The notes under the pieces: generated by a model
What the model was told of the DNA's origin: nothing
The model's input: the letters and a program-made list of their open reading frames with translations, nothing else
Database searches by the model: none
Program-made: the position numbers and the translations under genes
Assembly: GCA_038252255.1 (NCBI GenBank)
Contig: JBBSAM010000001.1
Location: forward strand, 333,413-397,412
DNA: 64,000 nt
DNA from: Chersky-806 sp038252255
GTDB taxonomy: Bacteria > Actinomycetota > Acidimicrobiia > IMCC26256 > JAENVU01
Direction of reading: 5' to 3'
Part shown: positions 32,564 to 41,107 of the stretch, piece by piece
Layout: each line of letters opens with the position of its first letter
How positions within the stretch are numbered: position 1 is the stretch's first letter

Positions 32564-34275
32564 ACCTGCTCCCCGTCCCCCGTCACGTCGAGCTCGGGCA
32601 CCACACCGTCGTCGCGAGCGAACCGCGGGTGCAGCTCGGCTCCACCCAGCTCCCGGCCGAGGGCTACGCGATCACGATCGACGCCGACGGCACGGTGATG
32701 ATCGAGGCGGCGGATCCAGCCGGACTGTTCTATGCGCGCACGACGCTGGCCCAGCTCGCCCACGTCCACAGCGGCTCGTTGCCGGTCGGCACGATCCGGG
32801 ACTGGCCGGATCTCCCGGTGCGCGCGGTCATGATCGACATCTCGCGCGACAAGGTGCCGACGATGGACACCTTGTTCGCGCTCATCGACCGGCTCGCGAG
32901 CTGGAAGGTGAACCAGATCCAGCTGTACTCGGAGCACACGTTCGCCTACCGCGAGCACGAGGTCGTCTGGCGGGACGCGAGCCCGATGACCGCCGAGGAG
33001 ATTCGCGCGGCCGACGGCTTCTGCGCGGAGCGCCACATCGAGCTCGTGCCGAATCAGAATTGCCTCGGCCACATGCACCGCTGGTTGGCGCACGACGAGT
33101 ACCGGCCGCTCGCCATGGCTCCCTCCGCGGACCAGCCCGACCGCGCGCCCACCACCATCGAGCCGCAGAACCCGGAGGCGCTCGCACTCGTCCGCAGCCT
33201 GCTCGCCGAGCTGCTCCCGAACTTCTCGAGCCACCGGTACGTCAACGTCGGTCTCGACGAGCCGTGGGAGCTGCCGCCCGAGCGCATCGACGACTACCTC
33301 GAATGGGTGCGGGTTCTGCGCGCCCTGCCCGAGCTCGACGACCGGGAGGTCCTGATCTGGGGGGACATCCTCGCCGGTGAGCCCGAGCGGATCCGGGCCC
33401 TGCCGGACGGCGTGACCGTCTGCGAGTGGGGCTACGACATCGGGCATCCGTTCGAGGCACGCGCCGCGGCGTACGAAGCCGCCGGGAAGCCCTTCTGGGT
33501 CGCGCCCGGGACGTCGAGCTGGCTCACGATCCTCGGACGGAGCACCAACATGCGCGGGAACTACGCGGAGGCGGTCGACGCCGCGGTCGCGCACGGGGGT
33601 GGCGGGATGCTCAACACGGACTGGGGGGACAGCGGGCACCTCCAGTACCTGCCGATCAGCGAACCCGGTCTGGCGTACGGCGCGGCCGTTGCGTGGTGCA
33701 TCGACGCCAACCGCGACCTCGACCTCGGTGCCGCGCTCTCCACTCACTGCTACGACGATCCGACCGGTGTGCTCGGTGAGACGCTCGTCGCACTCGGCGA
33801 TCTGTACCTCGCACTCACCCCGCAGATGGGCAACGTGTCCACACTCGTGCTTCACCTCTACTGGCCGCATCTCGTCGCCGGGCGGTGGCCGCTGAAGCAC
33901 GTGAGCGCCGAGGAGTACCAGGAGGTGGAGGATCTTCTCACAGTGCTCCGCGCGTCACTCGGCGGCTCGCAACCGCGGCGCGCCGACGCCGCGCTCGTGG
34001 TCGACGAGCTGCGCAACGCGATCGCGCTCGTCTCGGTCCTGTGCCGTGACGGTCGCGCCCGCGTCGCTGGTGACGGGACCCTCGCCGCGGTCCCCGCCGC
34101 CGAACGCGCCGCCCTCGCGGAAGCACTCCGGCCCGTGGTCGCCGAGCACGAGCGACTGTGGCTGGCCCGCAACCGTCCCGGAGGGCTCCGCGACTCCCTC
34201 GCCTGGCTGCAGCACCTCCTGCACTGCTACGAGACCGGCGAGGTCGACTTCACCTGGAACGGCCCCCACCCCTGA
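32560..34275 (+). CDS. Glycoside hydrolase family 20-like beta-N-acetylhexosaminidase
   Basis: 571 residues. The N-terminal GH20b domain (about 1-85) is followed by a TIM barrel beginning DWPDLPVRAVMIDISRDKVPTMDTLFALIDRLASWKVNQIQLYSEHTFAY, which is typical of GH20. The paired catalytic acids are Asp233-Glu234 in HRYVNVGLDEPWELP; the usual HxGGDE is altered to NVGLDE, which places it among divergent GH20-like enzymes. No signal peptide, so it is cytoplasmic. It would release terminal N-acetylglucosamine or -galactosamine, perhaps from recycled wall or glycan fragments. GTG 32560 overlaps the GNAT stop and has AAGGAG upstream. The 3' end shows a small duplication that includes a second TGA. Confidence 0.83.
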   Translation: MNLLPVPRHVELGHHTVVASEPRVQLGSTQLPAEGYAITIDADGTVMIEAADPAGLFYARTTLAQLAHVHSGSLPVGTIRDWPDLPVRAVMIDISRDKVPTMDTLFALIDRLASWKVNQIQLYSEHTFAYREHEVVWRDASPMTAEEIRAADGFCAERHIELVPNQNCLGHMHRWLAHDEYRPLAMAPSADQPDRAPTTIEPQNPEALALVRSLLAELLPNFSSHRYVNVGLDEPWELPPERIDDYLEWVRVLRALPELDDREVLIWGDILAGEPERIRALPDGVTVCEWGYDIGHPFEARAAAYEAAGKPFWVAPGTSSWLTILGRSTNMRGNYAEAVDAAVAHGGGGMLNTDWGDSGHLQYLPISEPGLAYGAAVAWCIDANRDLDLGAALSTHCYDDPTGVLGETLVALGDLYLALTPQMGNVSTLVLHLYWPHLVAGRWPLKHVSAEEYQEVEDLLTVLRASLGGSQPRRADAALVVDELRNAIALVSVLCRDGRARVAGDGTLAAVPAAERAALAEALRPVVAEHERLWLARNRPGGLRDSLAWLQHLLHCYETGEVDFTWNGPHP

Positions 34276-34310
34276 CCCCCCACCCCTGACCCCGACCGCT
34301 CCCCGCCTCC

Positions 34311-34360
34311 CTTTCGGTGTCGATCGGACACGCTCCAGCGTGTCGAGACGACACCGAAAG
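34311..34360. terminator. Long bidirectional hairpin between convergent genes
   Basis: A 50-base near-perfect palindrome: outer arms CTTTCGGTGTCG and CGACACCGAAAG (12 bases each), a four-base internal loop, and inner arms GACACGCT/AGCGTGTC around CC. It sits between the GH20 stop (34275) and the convergent stop at 34376. The outer ends give CTTT/AAAG, so it can act as a terminator in both directions. Just before it, CCCCCACCCCTGA occurs twice in tandem. Confidence 0.7.
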
Positions 34361-34375
34361 GAGCGGAACCCGGGG

Positions 34376-34744
34376 TCAGGTGTAGCGGCGGAGGATGCGC
34401 TCGACGCGGAGGGCCGAGCGGCAGTTGGGGTGCTTCAGCGTCGTGAGGTCGTGCGTGTCGTGCAGCTTCTTGCGGCAGACGCGGCACGCCTTCGAGCCCG
34501 CCCACTCGGCCAGCGCGGTGAGCTCCTCGGGATCGACGTGCGTGCGCGGTGTGCCCATGTACTCGAGCGTGTCGTCGGCCATCTCCTGCTCTTCGGTGTC
34601 GACGACACCGGCGAGCGTCTCGAAGTGCCCATCGACACCGCTCGGGGCGCCGAGCCAGAACGCGTCGTGATCTCGCGCGGAAGAGTCGGCCCCGGTGCGC
34701 TCGTCGTCCGCTGCCTCGGCTCGGGCCCGGGCCTTGCGTCGCAT
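34376..34744 (-). CDS. Small protein with a Cys-x2-Cys motif downstream of the herA-nurA operon
   Basis: 122 residues, not recognised. The N-terminal half is charged and low-complexity (RRKARARAEAADDERTGADS). The C-terminal 45 residues carry GSKACRVCRKKLHDTHDL and KHPNCRSALRVERILRRY: two Cys in C-x2-C, two His and a third Cys could form a zinc knuckle of unknown class. ATG 34744 follows GGGAGG at a good distance. The gene is on the same strand as nurA and starts 87 bases after its stop, so it may be the last member of that operon or an independent gene. A strong terminator-like hairpin follows it. Confidence 0.68.
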   Translation of the reverse strand: MRRKARARAEAADDERTGADSSARDHDAFWLGAPSGVDGHFETLAGVVDTEEQEMADDTLEYMGTPRTHVDPEELTALAEWAGSKACRVCRKKLHDTHDLTTLKHPNCRSALRVERILRRYT

Positions 34745-34831
34745 GAGGCCTCCCTTTCGCGCTCGAGGCAGATGGCGGACACGGACGCTACGAGAGTATC
34801 GACGCGCCGCTGCCTTTCCTGATCGGGCCGC

Positions 34832-35782
34832 TCACGCCGCGCCGAGCGCAGCCGCGGCCCGGAGCCCGCGAAACAGCAGCCGGGCGTCGCCCAGGCGGTG
34901 GCGCAGCTCCCGTTCGAGGCCGCCGATCGGGTAGAGGTTCTGCGGCGCCCGGGGGTCCTTGTAGGGCTCGCTGGCGTAGCGGCTGATCGCCACACCCACC
35001 GTGTCGGCGAGCTCGATCGCTTCCGGAACCGAGACGTCCGTCGAGCACTCGACCCGCACCACGCCGGCCCACGGCGCGTCGACCCCACCGGGCAGGCGCA
35101 GGTACCAGGAGTACCGGGACCACCGGCCACCGATCGCGAAGACCGGCGTACGGCCTCCGGGCGCCAACCTCGCGACGAGCCGGTTCAGGTCGGCCGGCAG
35201 GTACGAGACCCCGTGGGTCTTGATCACCCCCACCGCTCCCGTGACGTGCTGGCGGCCGCTCAACGGTCCGTCGACGACGACGAGCGCGTCGTCGGGTGCA
35301 CCCAGATCGCGACGCGCGGCCTCGGCCGACTCGACCTCGCGCCGGGCCATCCGCTCCTGCAGCGCGATCCACAGCGCTTCGGGAGTGGAACCGGCCGCGA
35401 CGTGCGCGGTGTACTCGCCGTGGCTCGTCGCAATGTCGACCGCGTGCGCCGACGCGCTGAACACCCCGCGCCCGACGCTCGCGTGGATCACCTTCGCGGG
35501 CAGTCCGGGACCGCAGCGCGCGACTCCCGCGCCGTACGACGCGCAGATGCCCGGCTCCGCATCCCCCTCGGGATCCTCGATCCAGACCCGTGCGTCGACC
35601 CGGCGCACCCCGTCGACGAAGAGCAGGGTCGACGGTTGCCGGGCGTCGGGCCGCGGCCCGACGGCTTCCCAACGATCGGCGGGCGCTTCGACCTCCACGT
35701 TGACCTCGACCTCACTCGGCAGCAGCTCGCTCTCTACCGATGCGCCGTACTCCACGTTCCACGGGTCGACACGGAACCTCAT
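34832..35782 (-). CDS. nurA: NurA-family 5'-3' nuclease
   Basis: 316 residues. Motifs of the NurA fold are visible: Asp57 in LLFVDGVRRVDARVW (the metal site of the first strand), Asp172 in ALVVVDGPLSGR (the typical V-DGPL motif), and a late basic/aromatic segment GRWSRYSWYLRLPG. NurA works with the HerA hexameric ATPase to degrade the 5' strand at double-strand breaks. HerA, Mre11 and Rad50 homologues are encoded directly upstream in the same operon (13 bases after sbcC), which supports the call more than sequence similarity alone. The start is ATG 35782. Activity depends on residues that I can assign only approximately. Confidence 0.82.
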   Translation of the reverse strand: MRFRVDPWNVEYGASVESELLPSEVEVNVEVEAPADRWEAVGPRPDARQPSTLLFVDGVRRVDARVWIEDPEGDAEPGICASYGAGVARCGPGLPAKVIHASVGRGVFSASAHAVDIATSHGEYTAHVAAGSTPEALWIALQERMARREVESAEAARRDLGAPDDALVVVDGPLSGRQHVTGAVGVIKTHGVSYLPADLNRLVARLAPGGRTPVFAIGGRWSRYSWYLRLPGGVDAPWAGVVRVECSTDVSVPEAIELADTVGVAISRYASEPYKDPRAPQNLYPIGGLERELRHRLGDARLLFRGLRAAAALGAA

Positions 35783-35795
35783 GGTCTCGTCCCGT

Positions 35796-38156
35796 TCACC
35801 GGGTCACCTGCTCGACCACTGCCGTGCGCGGGCCCTTCGTGACCCGGAACTGCACCGGCATCCGCTCGGCGAGCTCGCGCACGTGCGTGACGACGCCGAC
35901 CATCCGATCGCCGGCGCCGAGACTCTCGATCGTGCCGGCCACCGTCTCGAGCGTGTCGGGATCCAACGCACCGAACCCCTCGTCCAGGAAGATGGACTCG
36001 AGCCGCGCCGCACCGTCAGCGGCGAGATCTGCGAGCTGGTCCGCCAGCGCGAGGGCGAGAGCCAGCGCCGCCTGGAAGGTCTCGCCGCCCGACAGGGTGC
36101 GCACCGACCGCCGTTCGTCGGCGTTGTTGTGGTCGACGACGAGGAGATCGCGGCTCGCCTCCTCCGCGGCGAGCGAGTACTGCCCCGCGGACAGCTCCTG
36201 CAGCCGCTCGGACGCGCCGGCGACCAGGAGCTCGAGGGCCTCCACGGCCAGCCAGCGTTCGAAGTGCTTCGCGTCCAGCAGGCGAGCGAGCTCCCGCGCC
36301 ACCTGGACCTCGGACCCGGCGCGCTCGACCTCCTTCTCCAGCCGCGCCCGTTCCTCGATGCCGGCCTTGACCCGCTCGAGATCTGCCTTGGAGCTCTCCT
36401 CGGCCCGCACCAGCGCGTCGGCAAGATCGTCCGCGGTGGCCCGCTTCCCCACGTCGACCTGGAGCTCGAGCGCGCGGCTCACGAGCCCGCCGAGCTGCGC
36501 GTCGCGCGACTTCAGCACCTGCCCGGCCAGCTTCTCTGCGGCCGAAGCCGCGTCCGCGCGCGCCGGTACCTCTGCCGCGGCCCACGCGGCGAGCGCGGGC
36601 CAGTCCGTGGAGAGTGCGCCGTGCTCGGGCGGCGGCTCGGCGCGCAGCTGGACCAGCGCGTCGCGCTGGGCTCGGAACGCCGACACCGCGTGTTGCAGCT
36701 TCCGGTCCACGGTGCCGAGGCCCTGCCGGGCCGTGTCTTCGTCCCGGCGTGCCGCGGCCTCGACCTTCCGGGCCTCCGCGACTCCCGTCGCCGCCGCGTC
36801 GAGCGCCTCGAGTCGCTTGTCGAGCGCCGCACGGTCCGGGTGCTCCGCAACCTGGGCCGAGAGCGCCTGCTCTCGCTCTTCGAGCCCGCGGACGGATTGG
36901 CGGGCCTGCGCCGCCGCATCCCGGGCCCGCCGCTCCGTGCTCCTCGCCGTGTCGACCCGCTTCTTCGCCCCCGCGAGCGCGGCCGGGGCCTTGCGCTCGG
37001 GGACCTTCGCTACCGGCTGATCGCAGACAGGGCAGGGTTCGCCGACCGCGAGCGCGCCGACGAGCGCGTGCGCCGCGTGCGCGACCTGCAACGACTCCAG
37101 CGCGTGCTCGGCCTCCGCCAGCGCCTCTGCGGCAGGTCTGATCGCGGCCTCGGCGGCGTCGGCCTTCTTCACCGCGCCGACCCGCGCCGCCCGAACCTGG
37201 TCGAGCTCGGTGTACGCCGCCCGCACGGCGACCAGCGGATCACGCTCCCCGAGCTGGTCCAGCTCACCCTGCCTGGTCGTCACCGCGGCCGCGGCCGTGG
37301 CAACGGCAGCTGCCGCGGCCTCCATTGCGGCCGCGCTCCGCTCCCGGTCGGCGGCGAGCCGCTCGAACGCTGCCGGCACCACGACTTCCCGGAGCCGGGT
37401 CACCACCTCGCGCTGGCGGTCCGCGTCGTGCCTGGCCTCCGTCGCCTCCCGTTCGAGCTGGGCCAGCGCAGCCCGAGCGGCCCGCACCTCCTCACGGAGC
37501 TCGCCGTAGGCCGAGACCCATTGCTCGTGGATCTCGACCTGATCGGGGGTGCAGTGCTCGAGATCGGCGAGCCGCTGCCGGGCGAGTCGTGCGTCAACCT
37601 CGTGCTCGTCGGCCACGGCGCGGGCACGCTGCATCATGCGGCCGTAGATGTCGAAGCCGAGCAGGCTGACCAGCAGGTCCTGGCGATCCCCCGGGGTGTC
37701 GTGAAGGAAGCGGGCGAACTCGTTCTGGGGCAGCACCACCGCGCGGGTGAAGTGCTCGAAGGTGAGGCCGAGGAGCTCGTGGACCGCGGTGTTGATCTCC
37801 CCGGCGGACCCGGCCAGCACCTCGCCGCCGGCCTCTTCGAGCCGCGCTTCCTTCGTGCTCGCCCCCGTCTTGTGGCGACGCACGACCCGGGTGGCGACGT
37901 AGCGGTGCCCGGCCGCCTCGAACGTCAGGCTGACCTTCGCCTCCTGCGCGCCCATGGTTACGACGGGCGCGACACTTCCCTTGTGCCCGTAGCGCGGGAC
38001 GCTGCCGTAGAGCGCGAAGCACATCGCGTCGATGACCGTGGACTTGCCCGAGCCGGTGGGTCCGACGAGCGCGAAGAGGTCGACGCCGTCGAAGTCGATC
38101 TCGGTCCGGTCGCGGAACGCGCCGAAGCCCTGCACCTCCAACCGGATGGGTCTCAC
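35796..38156 (-). CDS. sbcC: SbcC/Rad50-type SMC-like ATPase
   Basis: 786 residues. The N-terminal ATPase half has GPTGSGKSTVIDAMCFALYG (Walker A, residues 32-40) and the Q-loop VVLPQNEFARFLH; long coiled coils follow on each side of the zinc hook CPVC (about 375-378, GEPCPVCDQPV); the C-terminal half has the signature VRTLSGGETFQAALALALALADQL and Walker B SIFLDEGFGALDPD. It forms a complex with the Mre11-like nuclease for DNA-end tethering and processing. At 786 residues the coils are short compared with E. coli SbcC (about 1050). GTG 38156 overlaps the sbcD stop by four bases (GTGA), so the two are translationally coupled. Confidence 0.94.
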   Translation of the reverse strand: MRPIRLEVQGFGAFRDRTEIDFDGVDLFALVGPTGSGKSTVIDAMCFALYGSVPRYGHKGSVAPVVTMGAQEAKVSLTFEAAGHRYVATRVVRRHKTGASTKEARLEEAGGEVLAGSAGEINTAVHELLGLTFEHFTRAVVLPQNEFARFLHDTPGDRQDLLVSLLGFDIYGRMMQRARAVADEHEVDARLARQRLADLEHCTPDQVEIHEQWVSAYGELREEVRAARAALAQLEREATEARHDADRQREVVTRLREVVVPAAFERLAADRERSAAAMEAAAAAVATAAAAVTTRQGELDQLGERDPLVAVRAAYTELDQVRAARVGAVKKADAAEAAIRPAAEALAEAEHALESLQVAHAAHALVGALAVGEPCPVCDQPVAKVPERKAPAALAGAKKRVDTARSTERRARDAAAQARQSVRGLEEREQALSAQVAEHPDRAALDKRLEALDAAATGVAEARKVEAAARRDEDTARQGLGTVDRKLQHAVSAFRAQRDALVQLRAEPPPEHGALSTDWPALAAWAAAEVPARADAASAAEKLAGQVLKSRDAQLGGLVSRALELQVDVGKRATADDLADALVRAEESSKADLERVKAGIEERARLEKEVERAGSEVQVARELARLLDAKHFERWLAVEALELLVAGASERLQELSAGQYSLAAEEASRDLLVVDHNNADERRSVRTLSGGETFQAALALALALADQLADLAADGAARLESIFLDEGFGALDPDTLETVAGTIESLGAGDRMVGVVTHVRELAERMPVQFRVTKGPRTAVVEQVTR

Positions 38157-39313
38157 CGGGCCAGCTCTTCGTCCAGGAGCCGCGCGAACAGCGCCGTGAG
38201 CCGGTCGTCGTCGATCTCCTGCTCTTCGAGGAAGCTGCGGAACAGGTCGTGGGGGGTCCGCCCCGCCCGTGCCGCACGCGGCGGAGCGTCTCCGGGATCC
38301 GTGCTCCGCTCGACCCGCACCTCGACCACACCGGGGCCGAGGAGCGTGCGCACGTCGTCGGCGAGACCGGCGCGGCTCGGCTCGGTCACCCGCACCCGGA
38401 GCCATGCGCCGGCCAGGTCCTCGCTCTCGGCGATCGCGCGCAGCTCGGCGACCGTACCGGTCAGCGTGCGGAGCTGGGCCCCGCTCTCGATGGGGAGCCG
38501 GCGGATCGACGCGGGGAGGCCGGGTGCCGCCTCCACCAGGAGCACGTGCTTTCCCGCGCCCGCTTCGCCGAAGTCCACTTGAATCGGTGAGCCCGAGTAC
38601 CAGATCGGCGCGCCGCCGGGCAGCTTCTGGGCCAGATGCAGGTGGCCGAGCGCGACGTACGCCGCGCTCGCCGGGAACGAGCTCGCATCGATCCAGTAGT
38701 CCTCGAACGCGGTCTGTGCGTCGCGCTCTCCTCCACCCACCCGGCCACCGCGCACCATGCAGTGCGCCACGACCAGGTTGACCGCGTCACCGCCGAAGTC
38801 CGCGGTCAACGCGCCGACGATGCCACGCATCTGCTCGGCGTAGCGGCCGACGTTCTCGAAGGAGTCGTGCTGCATGAGCTGCGCGGCGCGCACTGCGTAG
38901 CGCTGCGAGCAGAAGGGCAGGAGTGCGAGGTGGGCGCGTTCACCCGATCCGGTCGTGTGCTCGACGACACCTCCGTCATCGGGCGCCGCGACGTGGCCGA
39001 GCACGGTGATCCCCAGCTCGCCGAGCAGCGGGCGGATCGCCTCGAAGCGCGCCGGGTTGTCGTGGTTGCCCGCAACGACCACCACCTTCGCCTCCGTGTC
39101 GTGCAGGTCGAGGAGCGCGCGCAACACGATCTGCTCCGCCGCCGGGGTGGGCGCGGCCGATTCGTAGAGGTCGCCGGCGACGAGCACGAGGTCGACCGAC
39201 TCGTCACGCGCCACCCGCGCGATCTCGCCGAGGACGGTGCGGTGCTCCTCGAGGCGGGGTTCGCCCCGGATCGTCTTGCCGACGTGCCAGTCCGAGGTGT
39301 GGAGGAGCTTCAT
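38153..39313 (-). CDS. sbcD: SbcD/Mre11-type nuclease
   Basis: 386 residues of the Mre11/SbcD metallophosphoesterase family: LLHTSDWHVGKTIRG, VLVAGDLYESAAP, VVVAGNHDNPARFEAI, LVVAHCMVRGG and VALGHLHLAQKLPGG give all five conserved metal-binding and catalytic motifs, followed by a capping domain and a C-terminal Rad50-binding tail (about 335-385). It makes ends available by endo- and exonucleolytic cleavage. ATG 39313 overlaps the herA stop (ATGA) and its own stop overlaps sbcC (GTGA). Being between herA and sbcC fixes it as part of the same resection machine. Confidence 0.95.
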   Translation of the reverse strand: MKLLHTSDWHVGKTIRGEPRLEEHRTVLGEIARVARDESVDLVLVAGDLYESAAPTPAAEQIVLRALLDLHDTEAKVVVVAGNHDNPARFEAIRPLLGELGITVLGHVAAPDDGGVVEHTTGSGERAHLALLPFCSQRYAVRAAQLMQHDSFENVGRYAEQMRGIVGALTADFGGDAVNLVVAHCMVRGGRVGGGERDAQTAFEDYWIDASSFPASAAYVALGHLHLAQKLPGGAPIWYSGSPIQVDFGEAGAGKHVLLVEAAPGLPASIRRLPIESGAQLRTLTGTVAELRAIAESEDLAGAWLRVRVTEPSRAGLADDVRTLLGPGVVEVRVERSTDPGDAPPRAARAGRTPHDLFRSFLEEQEIDDDRLTALFARLLDEELAR

Positions 39314-41037
39314 CGCCCCGGCAGACCCTCGAACGGGTCGGCACTCTCGCCGTCGCTCGCGCCCACGCGCCCGCCCCGGACCTCGTCGGGGCGGGTCGCC
39401 CAGGCCGGGAACGGGAACTCGGCCACGAGTGGCACCGGGATCTCCGGCTGGCTCACGAACATCGTCCCGGGCTTGGCGATCCGGGCCCGCTCGCGGTGCG
39501 CCGCGGGCAGGAAGCCGTACTCCGGCCGGGCGGCCTCCGCGGGGTCGAGCCGGCCGGCGACGCGCAGCGCCGAGTTCGCGATCACGCGTCGCTCGACCTC
39601 ACTCGCGGTCTGCTGGGCACCGACGAGGATGATGCCGAGACTGCGGCCGCGCTCGGCGATGTCGAGCAGCAGATCCTTGATCGGGCTCTGCCCCTCGCGC
39701 GGCGCGTACTTGTTGAGCTCGTCCAGCACCACGAACAGCAACGGCCGGCGGGCGCCCGATTCCTCCTTCTCCTCGAAGGCGCGCTGCAGGGTCACCCCGA
39801 CGACGAAGCGCTGCCCGCGATCGGCCAGGTTGTGGATGTCGACGACGGTCACCTGCGCGGATTCGGCGGTGCGCACGTGCCGGTCGGCGCGGAGCGGCAC
39901 GTCCGCGCGCACGAGGTGCCCGAGCGCTCGCTGGGACGACAGGAGCCGCCGCACGAACGCGTTGATCGTGCCCATGCCGACGGCCCGACCGGCCCAGTCG
40001 ACCATCGTCTCGTCATCGGTGAGCCGGGCGACGACCAGCTCCACCAGATCGTGGTAGGTCGTGATCGTCACGCCGTCGACCTGCCAGGCGCCGTCGTCAC
40101 CAACCGGTACTCCGTCGAGCTTCAGCTTCCGGGCGACGTTGTGGATCACCATCGTGTACTGCTGGCGCTCGTCCTCGGCGTCCGCGAACACGAACGGCAG
40201 GAGCTCGCCCTCGACGAAGTCCGCGATGGTCCAGTAGTAGGTGCTGACGCCGGTGGTGCGGGTCGCGACGTCCGGCCCGGCGTTGCGGTCGCCGCGGCGC
40301 GGCGGGGCGAAGACCGCCACCGACCTGAAGGGATCCGGGGTGAGGCCGAGCCGCCGGTAGCGGTCCTGCTCCACCTCGTCGAGCCTGGCGTTCGGTTGGT
40401 CGAGGAACAGGAGGTCTTCGCCCTTGACGTTGAAGATGAGGGCCTTCGTGTTCACCGCCTCGGCGCCGAGCACACCCGAGTGGAAGAGGCTGTAGAGCAG
40501 GAAGGTCGCGTAGCTCGTCTTGGTCGCGACACCCGAGATGCCGCTGATGTTGACGTGCGCGCCCCGGGTGCCGTCGAGGAACTCGAGGTTGGCGAACAGC
40601 GGGGCGCCGTCCCGGCCGAGCCCGATCGGGACCCGGTGCTCCATGTCGTCGAAGAACAGCGCGTGGTCCCGCTCGGCCTGCTCCGCCCGGCGCGCCTCCG
40701 CCCCGGGCAGCGGCGGCACGTAGATCTCCGGCTCTACCCGGCTCACCGTGATCTCGGCCACCTCGGCGGACGCCCCCGGAAGCACGCCGTCCGCGATGAG
40801 GAACACGTCCGAGGCGAACTGCGCACCTTCCTGGCGGGCGATGACCTGGGTGACGATCCCCGAGAGCGTCACCGACTCGTGGCCGGTGATCGGATCCGGG
40901 GCGGGCAGCGGCCGCTCGCAGATCACCACGTCGTCGAGCTGCAGGTAGCGCTCCGGGCTCAGCGCGACCCAGAAGTGCAGCGGCGTGCTGTCCTCCGTAC
41001 CGACGATGCGCCCGACCGGCCCCGCGTGCGACTCCAT
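39310..41037 (-). CDS. herA: HerA-family ATPase (DUF87/FtsK-HerA superfamily)
   Basis: 575 residues. It begins with the HAS-barrel-like domain (GPVGRIVGTEDSTPLHFWVAL; VTLSGIVTQVIAR) characteristic of HerA, then the RecA-like motor: P-loop ISGVATKTSYATFLLY (about 167-182) and Walker B LLFVVLDELNKYAPRE, with QT/arginine-finger-like GIILVGAQQTASEVERRV. The P-loop is unusual: Thr172 replaces the Gly before Lys173. HerA is a hexameric translocase that drives NurA. ATG 41037 is used; the longer open frame upstream is antisense to the GNAT leader. It is the first gene of herA-sbcD-sbcC-nurA, divergent from the GNAT gene by 70 bases that must hold the operon promoter. Confidence 0.88.
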   Translation of the reverse strand: MESHAGPVGRIVGTEDSTPLHFWVALSPERYLQLDDVVICERPLPAPDPITGHESVTLSGIVTQVIARQEGAQFASDVFLIADGVLPGASAEVAEITVSRVEPEIYVPPLPGAEARRAEQAERDHALFFDDMEHRVPIGLGRDGAPLFANLEFLDGTRGAHVNISGISGVATKTSYATFLLYSLFHSGVLGAEAVNTKALIFNVKGEDLLFLDQPNARLDEVEQDRYRRLGLTPDPFRSVAVFAPPRRGDRNAGPDVATRTTGVSTYYWTIADFVEGELLPFVFADAEDERQQYTMVIHNVARKLKLDGVPVGDDGAWQVDGVTITTYHDLVELVVARLTDDETMVDWAGRAVGMGTINAFVRRLLSSQRALGHLVRADVPLRADRHVRTAESAQVTVVDIHNLADRGQRFVVGVTLQRAFEEKEESGARRPLLFVVLDELNKYAPREGQSPIKDLLLDIAERGRSLGIILVGAQQTASEVERRVIANSALRVAGRLDPAEAARPEYGFLPAAHRERARIAKPGTMFVSQPEIPVPLVAEFPFPAWATRPDEVRGGRVGASDGESADPFEGLPGR

Positions 41038-41107
41038 TCGGCGGAGCGTATCGAGAGGGTGCGACAAGCCGGGTGAGCGGCGACGCAGAGACCTAGGGTC
41101 CCCGGGC

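Noticed and set aside
35001..38582. A 1193-codon plus-strand open frame
   Set aside because: Antisense to nurA, sbcC and sbcD, all of which have full motif sets; the frame is a GC-bias shadow.
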